Positions 8,977-18,414 are shown, counted from the stretch's first letter. The stretch is 64,000 bases of DNA from Salegentibacter salarius (GCF_900168265.1 NZ_FVZF01000010.1:49180-113179); one strand, 5' to 3'. Made by a program: numbers and translations. Notes: generated by a model from the letters alone, not told the origin.

Positions 8977-9627
8977 CTACTTACTCATTTCTTTAGCTTT
9001 CTCACCAAGCTTTTTTACATTGGTTGGATATGGATTATCTTTTAAGGTTCTAGCCAAATGCACCAGGTTGTTCGCCATTAATAACAGCATATTATTGGTG
9101 AATTCGTGCTTATTGCCTTCAGCTTCAATATAACTTGGGCCGGGACCCGCTTCACCAACGTAATAAGAGAATCCGTTAACCGGAACACTAAACCCGTATT
9201 CAGAAAGGTCAAAAACCATACTCGAAATCGCCTTTTTAGCACCGTCTTCATTCCCGTTTACCATTACCCCTGCTACTTTGTTATAAGTTGGGAATTGCCC
9301 GTTTTCTTCATTTCCTTCTTCCATAATACCATCAAAACGCTCGGCTACCATTTTGGCTACTGCACCTCGATCGCCTCTCCAAATTGGTGTGGCAAGAATT
9401 ACAATATCGGCTGCTTTAACCTTTTTTAAAATCTTAGGCCATTCATCTCCATTCCCTTCATCAGAGGTTACTCCAAATTTCACATCGTGGTCCACTACCC
9501 GAACAACTTCAGTAGAAACATCCAGATCCTGAAAAACTTTTTCGGCCTCCTCAATAAAGGCTTCGGTATTAGAAGTTTTAGGAGATTTTTTAAGCGTACA
9601 ATTCAAAAATAAAGCTTTCAGTTTCAT
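8977..9627 (-). CDS. Flavodoxin-fold NAD(P)H-dependent FMN reductase-like protein
   Basis: A 216-residue flavoprotein of the NADPH-dependent FMN reductase/flavodoxin-like superfamily. The beta1 strand and phosphate loop (ALFLNCTLKKSPKTSNTEAF) start at residue 5. ATPIWRGDRGA at about residue 80-90 matches the second FMN contact loop, and VMVNGNEDGAK is the third strand region. It is a single-domain cytosolic protein of ordinary size. It probably reduces quinones or another small electron acceptor; the substrate cannot be read from the sequence. It is transcribed towards the small gene and away from the Kelch protein. Confidence 0.85.
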   Translation of the reverse strand: MKLKALFLNCTLKKSPKTSNTEAFIEEAEKVFQDLDVSTEVVRVVDHDVKFGVTSDEGNGDEWPKILKKVKAADIVILATPIWRGDRGAVAKMVAERFDGIMEEGNEENGQFPTYNKVAGVMVNGNEDGAKKAISSMVFDLSEYGFSVPVNGFSYYVGEAGPGPSYIEAEGNKHEFTNNMLLLMANNLVHLARTLKDNPYPTNVKKLGEKAKEMSK

Positions 9628-9748
9628 AATTTAGAATTTTTGGTTAGTCTGCTAACTTATTAAAAAGCCTAGCTTAAAGCAGTTAAGTCTTGGTTAAACA
9701 TACCTTAGTGTTTTGTTAGAAGCCTTATATTTATAGCAAAGTATAATT

Positions 9749-11026
9749 ATGATAAAAAAATACCTACTGCTTAGCCTTTTCTGTTTTTCTGCCATAAATC
9801 TTAATTCACAATCCTGGAAAAAACTTCCCGCCAATGGCGCATCCCAGGAAAGACACGAAAATGCTTTTGTACAGGCCGGGAAACGCTTTATTTTAATTGG
9901 GGGGCGCGGCAATAAACCTATAGATATTTATAATACCGAAAATCAAACCTGGAAAAAGGGCGCACAACCTCCATTGGAAATGCATCATACCCAGGCTGTA
10001 AGCATTGACGGACTAGTGTATGTTCTGGGAGCATTTACCGGTGGCTGGCCCGAAGAAGATCCTATTCCTAATATTTATATTTACGATCCTTTAGAAGATC
10101 TTTGGATAAAAGGCCCCGAAATTCCTGAAGATCGAAGACGAGGAGCAGCTGGTGTGGCCGTAAAAGATAAAAAGATCTATTTGGTAAACGGAATTACTAA
10201 TGGGCATACTTCTGGTTGGGTAAACTGGTTCGATGAATATGATCTCTATAAAAACAAGTGGAACATCCTGCCAGACTCCCCAAATAAGAGAGATCATTTT
10301 CAGGCCGCAATTATTGGAAATATTCTTTTTGTTGCCGGCGGAAGAAAATCGGGAAGTGTGGAAGGCAACGGCTTTGCTGGAACCGTAAAACCAACCGATA
10401 TTTATAATTTTGATACTGAAAAATGGACTTCTACCGCTAACATACCTACCCCAAGAGCTGGAACCGCAATTGGAATTATAGATGAGAAGCCGGTTATTAT
10501 AGGAGGAGAAAGTGATGCACAGGAAGCAGCACATAATGAAGCTGAAGTTTTTAACTTTGCTGAAGAGAAATGGGATAGTTTACCGCCTCTAAATCAGGGA
10601 AGGCACGGTACACAGGCTATAAGTCTTAACAAACAAATTATTATTGGAGCCGGCAGCGGAAATCGTGGGGGCGGCCCTGAATTGAATACTTTTGAAATTT
10701 TTGCTCAAGACAATACACTAAATTTTAGTACCGAAGCAATTCTGGCTGGAGCTTTAAAAGCTTCCGAAACTAATCTGGATTTTTCTAAAAAGACCACCAG
10801 AAGCGTACGCATATCGCACAAAGGAGGAAACCAGGCTATTGTAATTACAGATATTAATGTGAGCGATAATTTTAAAATTCTGAATAAAAAAAGTTTACCA
10901 TTTGTTTTAGCTCCACGCTCAGAATTTGAATTAAAAATAGAAGGAGACCAAAATCCAGGCAAACTTTCAATAAAAAGAACAGGCAAAAAAGAAGCTATTA
11001 TTGTGAATTTAAATAATAAAGATTAG
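9749..11026 (+). CDS. Secreted Kelch-repeat beta-propeller protein
   Basis: A 425-residue exported protein with a signal peptide of about 20 residues ending in NSQ. At least five Kelch repeats follow (recurring GG or GA doublets, then Y, then W, such as VLGAFTGGWPEEDPIPNIYI and FVAGGRKSG), forming a six-bladed propeller up to about residue 325. A C-terminal Ig-like module (about 335-420) resembles the DUF1573 / HYDIN-type sandwich. No catalytic residues can be named. It stands between divergent and downstream units with its own upstream gap. Confidence 0.85.
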   Translation: MIKKYLLLSLFCFSAINLNSQSWKKLPANGASQERHENAFVQAGKRFILIGGRGNKPIDIYNTENQTWKKGAQPPLEMHHTQAVSIDGLVYVLGAFTGGWPEEDPIPNIYIYDPLEDLWIKGPEIPEDRRRGAAGVAVKDKKIYLVNGITNGHTSGWVNWFDEYDLYKNKWNILPDSPNKRDHFQAAIIGNILFVAGGRKSGSVEGNGFAGTVKPTDIYNFDTEKWTSTANIPTPRAGTAIGIIDEKPVIIGGESDAQEAAHNEAEVFNFAEEKWDSLPPLNQGRHGTQAISLNKQIIIGAGSGNRGGGPELNTFEIFAQDNTLNFSTEAILAGALKASETNLDFSKKTTRSVRISHKGGNQAIVITDINVSDNFKILNKKSLPFVLAPRSEFELKIEGDQNPGKLSIKRTGKKEAIIVNLNNKD

Positions 11027-11182
11027 AGAATAAAAGAATACTGCATAGCTTTTGTGTAGCAAATAATTCCAGGTCTAGCTTGACTCATTCAATCTCTTTT
11101 TTTAAATTTTCTTCTTATATTTCAAGGCTTGGAACAATCGTTAAAATTTAACTAAATCTTGAACAAACATATTTTTGTAAAT

Positions 11183-11190
11183 TATTTTTG
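11183..11190 (+). promoter_or_regulatory. -7 promoter box of the ABC/HlyD/TolC operon
   Basis: TATTTTTG is a full match to TAnnTTTG, 38 bases before the ATG of the ABC protein gene. A TTG about 21 bases upstream could be the -33 element. Confidence 0.6.
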
Positions 11191-11227
11191 CCCCGCATAT
11201 TAAATTATTAAACGTCCTTAGTATAAC

Positions 11228-12895
11228 TTGATGAAGAAACCCGAACCAGGCAAGACCGTAAAACGACTTTGGAACTTACTGGAATTAGATAATCGTGATG
11301 TAAAACATATACTTTTTTATGCACTTTTTGCCGGTTTAATTAACCTGGCCGTGCCTTTAGGCATACAGGCTATTGTTAACCTTATTCAGGGAGGTAGAGT
11401 AAGCACAAGCTGGATTATTCTTGTTATTCTAGTAACCCTTGCCGTAGGGATGGTTGGCGTTTTTGAACTGCTACAACTTAGACTGGCCGAGAATATTCAG
11501 CAAAAGATCTTTACACGCTCTAGCTTTGAATTCGCTTATCGGTTTCCAAAAATTAAGAGTGAAGCTCTGCAAAATATCTATCCGCCAGAATTAGCAAACC
11601 GTTTTTTTGACACCATTACCGTTCAAAAAGGTGTAAGTAAAATTCTACTTGATTTACCCTCTGCCGCAGTTCAAATTATTCTTGGGGTAATCCTGCTATC
11701 GCTTTACCATCCGTTTTTTATCCTGTATGGCTTATTACTTGTTTTACTACTCTACCTCGTTTTTAAATTTACGGCAGCAAAAGGTTTAAAAACTAGCTTA
11801 GATGAATCTAAAAATAAATATCAGGTAGCTTATTGGATACAGGAGATTGCACGGAATTTAAATAGTTTTAAAATTTCCGGTCGTAGTAAATTAGCAATTC
11901 GAAAGAATGATCGTTTAACTGCAGCCTATTTAAAGGAAAGAGAAGATCACTTTGGCGTACTTAAAATTCAATATATTAAATTAATTGTTTTTAAGGTGCT
12001 TGTAGCCGGGGGGCTATTAGCTATCGGGGGAATATTAGTTTTAAATCAACAAATGAATATTGGTCAGTTTGTTGCTGCCGAAATCATTATTTTATTGATA
12101 ATTTCTTCCGTAGAAAAATTAATTCGTGGCCTGGAAGATGTCTACGATACTTTAACTTCACTGGAAAAACTTGGGCAGGTAGTTGACAAGCCTTTAGAAG
12201 CTTTTGAAAATCAGAATTCTGTTGATGCCTCAAACGGAATTAAGTTAGAATTAAAAGAAGTAGCCTTTGAGCCCGAAGGCCATACGGTTCTAAAAGGAAT
12301 TAATTTTACATTAGCACCGGGAAAAAGCTTACTGATTTCGGGACCTGCCGGAAATGGCAGAACCAGTCTTCTAAAGCTTATTTCGGGTATTTTCACTCCT
12401 ACCAAAGGAAAAATTTATATTAACGATACCGCAAGGCACACCTTAGTTTTAAATGAATACAGGCAGCATCTGGGCACTATGTTACCAGAAGAAATCCCAT
12501 TTGAGGGCAGCCTTTGGGAAAATATCACTTTTGGAGATGAATCTATTTCAGATCAGAATATAGATTGGGCCCTGGAGCATTCTGGCTTAAAAGAATTCGT
12601 AAAAGATCAACCCGACGGGATATTTTCACAAATTCATCCAGAAGGCAGGTACCTGTCTACCTTAATAGCAAAAAGGATCATCTTAGCACGAGCTATTGTA
12701 AGAAAACCTTCAGTATTAATCTTAAAAGAACCGCTTGAAAAATTTGAACTTCAGGAAAAGAAAAGAATATTAAAATTTTTAACCGATCCTAAAAACAATT
12801 GGAGCTTAGTAGTGGCCAGCAATGATGAATTATGGAAAAATGCTAGTGATCAACGCCTGGAATTGCAGGATGGTAGAATCGTTAAATCCCTGTAG
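11228..12895 (+). CDS. ABC exporter-like protein with degenerate ATPase domain
   Basis: A 555-residue half-transporter: an ABC type 1 membrane domain (about residues 20-310) fused to a C-terminal nucleotide-binding domain, as in HlyB-type exporters but with no peptidase domain. The ATPase motifs are abnormal: Walker A reads GPAGNGRTS (R for the essential K), the signature LSGGQ is LSTLI, Walker B ends LILKEP (K for D), and the switch histidine is replaced (VVASND). The fold is preserved while hydrolysis is doubtful. HlyD and TolC genes follow (2-base gap, then a repeat-containing gap), so it belongs to a type I secretion-like complex. Confidence 0.85.
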   Translation: MMKKPEPGKTVKRLWNLLELDNRDVKHILFYALFAGLINLAVPLGIQAIVNLIQGGRVSTSWIILVILVTLAVGMVGVFELLQLRLAENIQQKIFTRSSFEFAYRFPKIKSEALQNIYPPELANRFFDTITVQKGVSKILLDLPSAAVQIILGVILLSLYHPFFILYGLLLVLLLYLVFKFTAAKGLKTSLDESKNKYQVAYWIQEIARNLNSFKISGRSKLAIRKNDRLTAAYLKEREDHFGVLKIQYIKLIVFKVLVAGGLLAIGGILVLNQQMNIGQFVAAEIIILLIISSVEKLIRGLEDVYDTLTSLEKLGQVVDKPLEAFENQNSVDASNGIKLELKEVAFEPEGHTVLKGINFTLAPGKSLLISGPAGNGRTSLLKLISGIFTPTKGKIYINDTARHTLVLNEYRQHLGTMLPEEIPFEGSLWENITFGDESISDQNIDWALEHSGLKEFVKDQPDGIFSQIHPEGRYLSTLIAKRIILARAIVRKPSVLILKEPLEKFELQEKKRILKFLTDPKNNWSLVVASNDELWKNASDQRLELQDGRIVKSL

Positions 12896-12897
12896 TT

Positions 12898-14262
12898 ATG
12901 CTGAATATTTCTGAAGAAAAATTAAACGAGCGCATAGATATAACGGATTCCGTATCGGGTAAATTCGTGTTTTTTAGAACACATTACGCCATCTTTAATA
13001 AAGTACTTATTGGGCTTTTTGTTTTATTCTTAATCATTCTCTTTTTACCCTGGACACAAAATATTAGGGCTACCGGGAATGTAACCACCCTAAGCCCGGA
13101 ACATAGACCACAAACCATTCAATCTCCAATTCCCGGCCGTATTGAACAATGGTATATCAACGAAGGGGATTTTGTAAATAAAGGAGATACAATTTTAAGG
13201 ATTTCTGAAGTAAGCAGTGATTATTTTGATCCGCAGCTAATTAGCAGAACTTCAAGCCAGATCGATGCCAAAAACCAATCGGCGCTCACTTACGATGAAA
13301 AAATTAATGCTCTAAGACAGCAGTTGGAGGCCCAGGAAAACGAAAGAGAATTAAAGCTAAGCCAGGCAATCAATAAAATAGAACAGGCACGTCTAAAAGT
13401 AAGAAGCGACAGCATAAAGCTTGAAGCCGCGGAAACCCAGGTAGAGATTGCGAAGACACAATTTGAAAGACTGCAAACGTTGCAGGAAGAAGGTTTATAT
13501 TCCCAAACCGATTTGGAGGCCAGGCGCTTAAAATTACAGGAAGCACAAGCAAAATTAATTGCCCAGCAAAATGATCTATTATCAAGCAGAAACGAGGTAA
13601 TTAATGCTGAGATCGAGATCAATAGAATTGGCGCTGAATATGCTGATAAAATTTCGAAAACAAGACAGGAAATTTTTACTTCGCAAGGCAGTCAATTTAG
13701 CACACAGGCTGAAGTAGATAAACTGGAAATTGAACTTTCTAATTACGAACAACGCAGTCAATTATACTATATTCTTGCGCCACAGGATGGCTATGTAAAT
13801 AAGGCATTACGTGCCGGTTTAGGCGAAACGTTTTCACAGGGAGAACAATTGGTAGGTATAATGCCTTCTAATTACCAAATGGCAGTAGAAACCTATGTTA
13901 GACCATTAGATCTACCTTTAATTCACGTGGGTGAAGAAGTACAGATACAATTTGACGGTTGGCCTGCTATAATATTTAGCGGTTGGCCTAATCTTTCCTA
14001 CGGTACTTATGGCGCCAAGGTGGTAGCGGTAGAAAATTATATTTCTCCCAATGGTAAATACCGGGTATTATTAGCGCCCGATCCAGATGATAATCCCTGG
14101 CCAAAACAAATTGGTATTGGAAGTGGAGCTCAAACTATTGCGTTGCTGGAAAATGTTCCGATTTGGTATGAACTATGGCGAAATCTAAACGGTTTCCCAC
14201 CTAATTATTATGCGCCAGAGAATGGCACACAAGAAAAACCGGCAAAAAGTAAAAGTAAATAA
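12898..14262 (+). CDS. HlyD-family periplasmic adaptor subunit
   Basis: A 454-residue membrane fusion protein. A single N-terminal membrane helix (about residues 34-53) is followed by a biotinyl-lipoyl half (IQSPIPGRIEQWYINEGDFVNKGD), a long coiled-coil hairpin (about 105-280, rich in Q, E, K and L), the second lipoyl half (ILAPQDGYVNKAL) and a beta-barrel. It would bridge the inner-membrane ABC partner and the outer-membrane TolC partner. Its start lies 2 bases after the ABC stop, so translation is probably coupled. Confidence 0.9.
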   Translation: MLNISEEKLNERIDITDSVSGKFVFFRTHYAIFNKVLIGLFVLFLIILFLPWTQNIRATGNVTTLSPEHRPQTIQSPIPGRIEQWYINEGDFVNKGDTILRISEVSSDYFDPQLISRTSSQIDAKNQSALTYDEKINALRQQLEAQENERELKLSQAINKIEQARLKVRSDSIKLEAAETQVEIAKTQFERLQTLQEEGLYSQTDLEARRLKLQEAQAKLIAQQNDLLSSRNEVINAEIEINRIGAEYADKISKTRQEIFTSQGSQFSTQAEVDKLEIELSNYEQRSQLYYILAPQDGYVNKALRAGLGETFSQGEQLVGIMPSNYQMAVETYVRPLDLPLIHVGEEVQIQFDGWPAIIFSGWPNLSYGTYGAKVVAVENYISPNGKYRVLLAPDPDDNPWPKQIGIGSGAQTIALLENVPIWYELWRNLNGFPPNYYAPENGTQEKPAKSKSK

Positions 14263-14357
14263 CTTCGGAGCAAGCTCACGAAGCATTATTATTGGAAAAT
14301 ATGATTTGATTTCGGGGCAAGCCTCGGAGCATTAAATCTCGATATCGAGTAAAAAGT
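14261..14357 (+). repeat. Family A dispersed repeat, long copy inside the operon
   Basis: The element starts at AACTTCGGAGCAAGCTCACG (a CTTCG...CGAAG hairpin), continues through GCATTATTATTGGAAAATAT and ends with CTCGATATCGAGTAAAAA. It is nearly the same as the copy at 24122 and the inverted copy at 54941. It overlaps the hlyD stop codon and fills the gap to the tolC gene, so it is transcribed within the operon. Confidence 0.85.
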
Positions 14358-14367
14358 AAACCGAAAA

Positions 14368-15744
14368 ATGCGCTTAGCACACTATTTCTTAATGCTATTT
14401 TTTGTTTGTTCTTCTGCATTGGCACAAACAGACAGTTTAAGTTATACCGAATTTCTTGATAAGGTAATAAGTGAACATCCCGTGGTACGGCAGGCAGCAC
14501 TGGTAAGAAATATAGGTGATGCCGAAGTTCAGTCGGCCAGAGGTGCTTTTGATCCGCGCTTTGTGGTAGATTATAAAGAAAAGGAATATAAAGGCACAGA
14601 ATACTACGATCTTCTGGATGCTCAATTGCAAGTACCTTTGTGGTATGGCTTAAAATTGAAAGGCGGATTTCAACAAAGCCAGGGTGCTTATGTGAATCCT
14701 CAAAACCAGGTGCCTGAAGCAGGTCTTTATCAGGCCGGGATAATTTTATCCCTTGGCGAAGGCTTATGGATAAATAAACGAATGGCCGGCTTGCGAAAGG
14801 CCCAGGCTTATAGAGAACAAAGCAAAGCCGAACGGCAACTTTTAGTAAACGATATTCTTCTGGAAGCTTCCTTCACTTATTTTGAATGGTTAAGAGCACA
14901 CGAGAAACTGGATATTTTTGAAGATTTTCTAACAAATGCAAACGAGCGTTACCGTGGGATTAAAAGAGGTGCCGAAACAGGAGAAGTAGCAGGAATAGAT
15001 ACGGTTGAAGCCCGACTTAACATCCAGCAGCGTAAATTGCAAGCCAACCAGGCCGCAGTAGATCTTAGAAAAGCCAGGTTAAAACTCTCTACCTATTTGT
15101 GGAGCCAGGATCAACCCTTGCTTTTACAGGAAGACGTGGCCCCGGTAGAAACCGATATAATCTTGGGAAACCTGCTTTCTGAAATACCAGAAACAAATTT
15201 TGAAACTCATCCGCAATTGGTTTTTTACCGTCAGAAGATACAAGCGCTGCAGATAGAAAAACGCTATCGTTTCAATAAATTATTGCCGAAAATAGATCTG
15301 GAATATAATTTTTTATCAGAAGAAACTGATAATTTCGAAACCTTTAATTCAGGCGCCTATAAAGCAGGACTAAAATTTTCTATGCCTTTATTTCTAAGAA
15401 AAGAGCGCGGAGATCTTAAGGTTGCAGAATATGAACTACAGGATGCTAAACTGGAACTCAACCTAAAAGACAACCAGTTGCAGGCGCGTATTAATGCTAT
15501 TCAACAACAGCTTCAGGCGTTTTTGGAACAAATTGAAATGACCCAACAAATGGTAACCGATTCTAATACGTTGCTAGATGCTGAAGTACGAAAGTTTAAT
15601 TTTGGCGAAAGCTCAATCTTTCTTATAAACACTCGCGAAAGCAAATTTATTGAAGCCAGGCTTAAACAATTAGATCTTCAGATTAAATTTCTCAAAACCC
15701 AGGCTGAATACTTACAAGCCCTTGGTAGCAATGCAGTGCAATAA
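14368..15744 (+). CDS. TolC-family outer-membrane efflux protein
   Basis: A 458-residue outer-membrane channel component with a signal peptide of about 20 residues (ends ALAQ). Two long helical hairpin repeats follow, with regular heptad-like E/Q/A/L composition, and the family pattern of a duplicated OEP domain. It is the third gene of the ABC-HlyD-TolC unit, separated by a family A repeat, and would form the exit duct. A separate promoter is not evident in the gap. Confidence 0.88.
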   Translation: MRLAHYFLMLFFVCSSALAQTDSLSYTEFLDKVISEHPVVRQAALVRNIGDAEVQSARGAFDPRFVVDYKEKEYKGTEYYDLLDAQLQVPLWYGLKLKGGFQQSQGAYVNPQNQVPEAGLYQAGIILSLGEGLWINKRMAGLRKAQAYREQSKAERQLLVNDILLEASFTYFEWLRAHEKLDIFEDFLTNANERYRGIKRGAETGEVAGIDTVEARLNIQQRKLQANQAAVDLRKARLKLSTYLWSQDQPLLLQEDVAPVETDIILGNLLSEIPETNFETHPQLVFYRQKIQALQIEKRYRFNKLLPKIDLEYNFLSEETDNFETFNSGAYKAGLKFSMPLFLRKERGDLKVAEYELQDAKLELNLKDNQLQARINAIQQQLQAFLEQIEMTQQMVTDSNTLLDAEVRKFNFGESSIFLINTRESKFIEARLKQLDLQIKFLKTQAEYLQALGSNAVQ

Positions 15745-15859
15745 TATGGAGCTACTTTTAAAAGGAAAATGATTTCTAAATTTCAGTATTTCTTTTAAGC
15801 ATTTAAACCCATTAATTTGTAAGTTAGCTTAAATATAAATAACTCTTAAAATCAAAATT

Positions 15860-16177
15860 ATGCTGACTAAAACTTTAAAATCAGTTACTTTTTTAGGCAT
15901 TTTTCTTTTCATGGTTTCCTGCGGGGAAAGTACTGATACTGTAGAATCTGGAACTTACCAGGGAACAATAGAAGAAGTTGAAGCTTCTAAAGATGAGATT
16001 TACGTAAAAACAGACGACAACAAGACTTTAGAGCTTTATTTCAAAGAAAATACCGAGTTAACCAGAAATGGTAGCACTGTAGATTTTTCAGAATTGAAAG
16101 AAGGTCAAAAAGTAGAAGTTGAAGTAGAAAAAGTAGGAAAACGTTTAGATCCTATTTCTGTAAAAATTATGGAATAA
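15860..16177 (+). CDS. Small lipoprotein with OB-like domain
   Basis: A 105-residue lipoprotein: an N-terminal hydrophobic stretch and the lipobox FMVSC put the acylated Cys at about residue 21. The mature part (GTYQGTIEEVEASKDEIYVKTDD then DFSELKEGQKVEVEVEK) has the beta-rich pattern of small OB-fold/DUF5666-like domains. One base separates its stop from the next gene, a DUF2231 membrane protein, so the two are probably co-transcribed. The function is unknown. Confidence 0.7.
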   Translation: MLTKTLKSVTFLGIFLFMVSCGESTDTVESGTYQGTIEEVEASKDEIYVKTDDNKTLELYFKENTELTRNGSTVDFSELKEGQKVEVEVEKVGKRLDPISVKIME

Positions 16178-16178
16178 C

Positions 16179-16673
16179 ATGGATCAGTTATCTGATTTTT
16201 GGCGGACAGAGGTTTTTCATCCTTTGTCCGTTCATTTTCCTATCGCCATTCTATTAGTTGCATTTTTGTTTAAGCTAATAGCACTGGGCTCGGCAAAAGA
16301 CCTCTGGAAACAAGGAGGAACTTTTTTACTTTTGTTAGGCACGATAGGGGTTTGGATTGCAATTTACACCGGTGATCTTGCCGATGGAATTGTCTCAAGA
16401 AAAATTTGCGATCCCACCGTTCTTAAAGAACATCAAAACCTGGCCTATGTAACCGCCTGGCTTTTCACCGCCTCCCTCCTTCTGGATCTATTAAAATTCT
16501 CAAGAATTCAATTTCTTAGCCAAAAGAAGAGTTTATTATCTATTCTTTGTATTATCACTTTGTCAATAGGCTCCGGTTATCTTATGTATGTTGGGCACTT
16601 AGGCGCTACTCTGGTTTACCAGCAGGGAGCAGGTGTATATAATCCTTCGGAAGATTGCGCTGAATTTAATTAA
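16179..16673 (+). CDS. DUF2231-type membrane protein
   Basis: A 164-residue inner-membrane protein with four hydrophobic helices. The N-terminal sequence HPLSVHFPIAILLVAF (histidines flanking the first helix) and the motif KEHQNLAYVTAWLF before the third helix are typical of DUF2231, whose histidines suggest heme or metal binding. It follows the lipoprotein gene with a one-base gap. The function is unknown; a role in electron transfer is only a possibility. Confidence 0.8.
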   Translation: MDQLSDFWRTEVFHPLSVHFPIAILLVAFLFKLIALGSAKDLWKQGGTFLLLLGTIGVWIAIYTGDLADGIVSRKICDPTVLKEHQNLAYVTAWLFTASLLLDLLKFSRIQFLSQKKSLLSILCIITLSIGSGYLMYVGHLGATLVYQQGAGVYNPSEDCAEFN

Positions 16674-16954
16674 ATAAGTTTCAGCTTCAGAACAACTATT
16701 TTTTAGTTTTCAATTTCTCAATCCGAATTTAAACTTTTTTATTTCCTCATTTCGCCTCAGCTTTACTAAAGCCTGGGAACTATTTTTTGCATCCACTACT
16801 ACAACTTTCTATGCTGAATTATTTTCCAGCAATTTGTTAGATAGATATTTGAACATATTCCTACTGAATATCTTTATTTCACAATATTTCCATTTCAAAA
16901 TCTCCCTATTTAACCTGCTTAGGTGCTATCCTTTCCAGCTTACTAATATTTATT

Positions 16955-17020
16955 AGGAAGTTTCATTAAATCAAATTCAGGCAAGCCCAGGATATTCAAA
17001 TCTGGGTTATCGAGTAAAAG
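16955..17020 (+). repeat. Family A dispersed repeat, degenerate copy
   Basis: The copy keeps the order of the family (ATCAAATTCAGGCAAGCC, then ATTCAAATCTGGGTTATCGAG, then TAAAA), but the left arm of the palindrome is mutated. Confidence 0.5.
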
Positions 17021-17104
17021 CTGAATTCTTATAGCAAAACCTGATATTCATCATAGCATAGTATTAATTATTCCACTATAGCCTTCTATGCCTCAGGCCC
17101 TTGT

Positions 17105-17148
17105 GTAACAAATGTAGCTGTAAAGGGTCGACTTAGCTTCTAATTTTG
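17105..17148 (+). promoter_or_regulatory. GTAAC-type activator site and -7 box before the SQR-like gene
   Basis: GTAACAAATGTAGC (17105-17118) lies with its centre exactly 33 nt upstream of the centre of a perfect -7 box TAATTTTG (17141-17148). The same arrangement precedes the rhodanese genes at 24917. If the -7 box is centred near -8.5, the element is at about -41.5, the class II activator position of Crp/Fnr proteins. The element looks like an imperfect GTAAC-N4-GTTAC palindrome. The binding protein is unknown. Confidence 0.55.
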
Positions 17149-17243
17149 TGCTGTAATTCAGAAATAAAATTGCCTTAGCTATTGGCAAAACCTCAACTGC
17201 TCAGGTGAAAAATTAATAAGAAAACAACCTTAAAAAATTATTT

Positions 17244-18395
17244 ATGAAAACTGTTTTAGTTTTAGGAGCCGGCACAGGCGGAATCGTAACCGCCAGGGAA
17301 TTAAGTAAACACAGTGGCAACGAAGAAGATATCAACCTGGTAAAGATCCAGGTTTTTGAGAAAGGAGAAACCAGTCTTTTTTCGCCTTCGTTACCCTGGG
17401 TAATGGTTGGCAACCGAAAACAAGAAGAGGTAACAAAAAATATTAATAAACTGCAAGCCTCCGGACTTGAAGTTATCCAGGGAGATATTGAAAATATAGA
17501 TCCTAAAAATAAAAGCATTACTGTAAAAGGAAAGCAGTATATGGGAGACCATATGGTAATTTCCCTGGGCGTTGAACAAACAGATATTTATAACCTTGAT
17601 CAATTCGGCCATAACTTCTTTACGCTAAAAGGCGCTGAGAATTTCCATGCAGAACTTAAGAATTTTGACGGAGGCGAGATTGCCATCCTGGTTTCTTCCC
17701 TTCCCTTTAAAAGTCCGGCGGCACCTTATGAAGCAGCTATGCTTATAGAAGATTTTGTAAGAAACAGCAACCTCAATAATAAAACTACAGTATCACTTTT
17801 TACTCCTGAAGCCGGCCCTATGGAATTTGCAAGTGCTGAAGCTTCTGAAGAATTAAAAGACTTGTTGAAAAAGAAAGGGATAAGGTATTATCCAAATCAT
17901 CAGCTTACTAAGGTTTCTGCTAATACATTAGAATTCAATAACGGCAAAAGTTACTCCTATAATCTGCTGGCCTATACTCCAAAGCATCAATTGCCCGAGG
18001 TCATTAGGAACAGCGACTTAGCTGGAAATTCTGGTTGGGTTGAAGTAGATAACCAAAGTCTGGAAACCAAATTTCAAAATGTATACGCTATTGGAGATAT
18101 CACTCACCTAAAAACTGAAACCGGCACCGTACTTCCAAAAATAGGAGTTTTTGCCAGGCAACAGGGAGAAGTGATAGCTCATAATATTAGTCGAAAAATG
18201 GACAATCGAGAACCGGATAAAATTTTTGAACCACATGGGAAATACTTTATCGAAGCAGGTGAAGGAAAAGCCAGTGAAAGCGGCGGAAAATTTTCAGGGG
18301 AAGAAAATAAAGAGGTAAAGATGAAAGATCCGGCCCAATGGAGCCATTTCTCTAAATGGTGGGATGAAAAATTCTGGTTCTTCAAAAACTTTTAA
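17244..18395 (+). CDS. SQR-like FAD-dependent pyridine nucleotide-disulfide oxidoreductase family protein
   Basis: A 383-residue FAD protein: the dinucleotide-binding GAGTGGIVTAREL is at residues 8-20, and the second FAD contact NVYAIGDITHL lies near residue 280. Overall it resembles sulfide:quinone oxidoreductases. It contains no cysteine at all; in the SQR-like motif (xPFKCPxAPYEAA) the cysteine is a serine (PFKSPAAPYEAA, about residue 154-165). The C-terminal tail is rich in W and F and may sit on the membrane. TolC and RND genes follow on the same strand, and its promoter shares an element with the rhodanese genes. The substrate is uncertain because the redox cysteines are missing. Confidence 0.75.
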   Translation: MKTVLVLGAGTGGIVTARELSKHSGNEEDINLVKIQVFEKGETSLFSPSLPWVMVGNRKQEEVTKNINKLQASGLEVIQGDIENIDPKNKSITVKGKQYMGDHMVISLGVEQTDIYNLDQFGHNFFTLKGAENFHAELKNFDGGEIAILVSSLPFKSPAAPYEAAMLIEDFVRNSNLNNKTTVSLFTPEAGPMEFASAEASEELKDLLKKKGIRYYPNHQLTKVSANTLEFNNGKSYSYNLLAYTPKHQLPEVIRNSDLAGNSGWVEVDNQSLETKFQNVYAIGDITHLKTETGTVLPKIGVFARQQGEVIAHNISRKMDNREPDKIFEPHGKYFIEAGEGKASESGGKFSGEENKEVKMKDPAQWSHFSKWWDEKFWFFKNF

Positions 18396-18414
18396 TCCGA
18401 AATATAAAAGCGAA

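Larger units (their letters stand above)
16674..17243. other. Gene-less stretch with a degenerate repeat and an upstream element
   Basis: About 570 bases without a credible gene. It holds a decayed family A repeat (about 16955-17020, ending TTATCGAGTAAAA) and, nearer the next gene, the GTAAC element and -7 box annotated separately. The remaining AT-rich part shows no recognisable structure. Confidence 0.6.

Noticed and set aside
9694..9912. Open frame antisense to the Kelch gene start
   Set aside because: It overlaps a clear signal peptide and propeller in the other strand and has no family resemblance.
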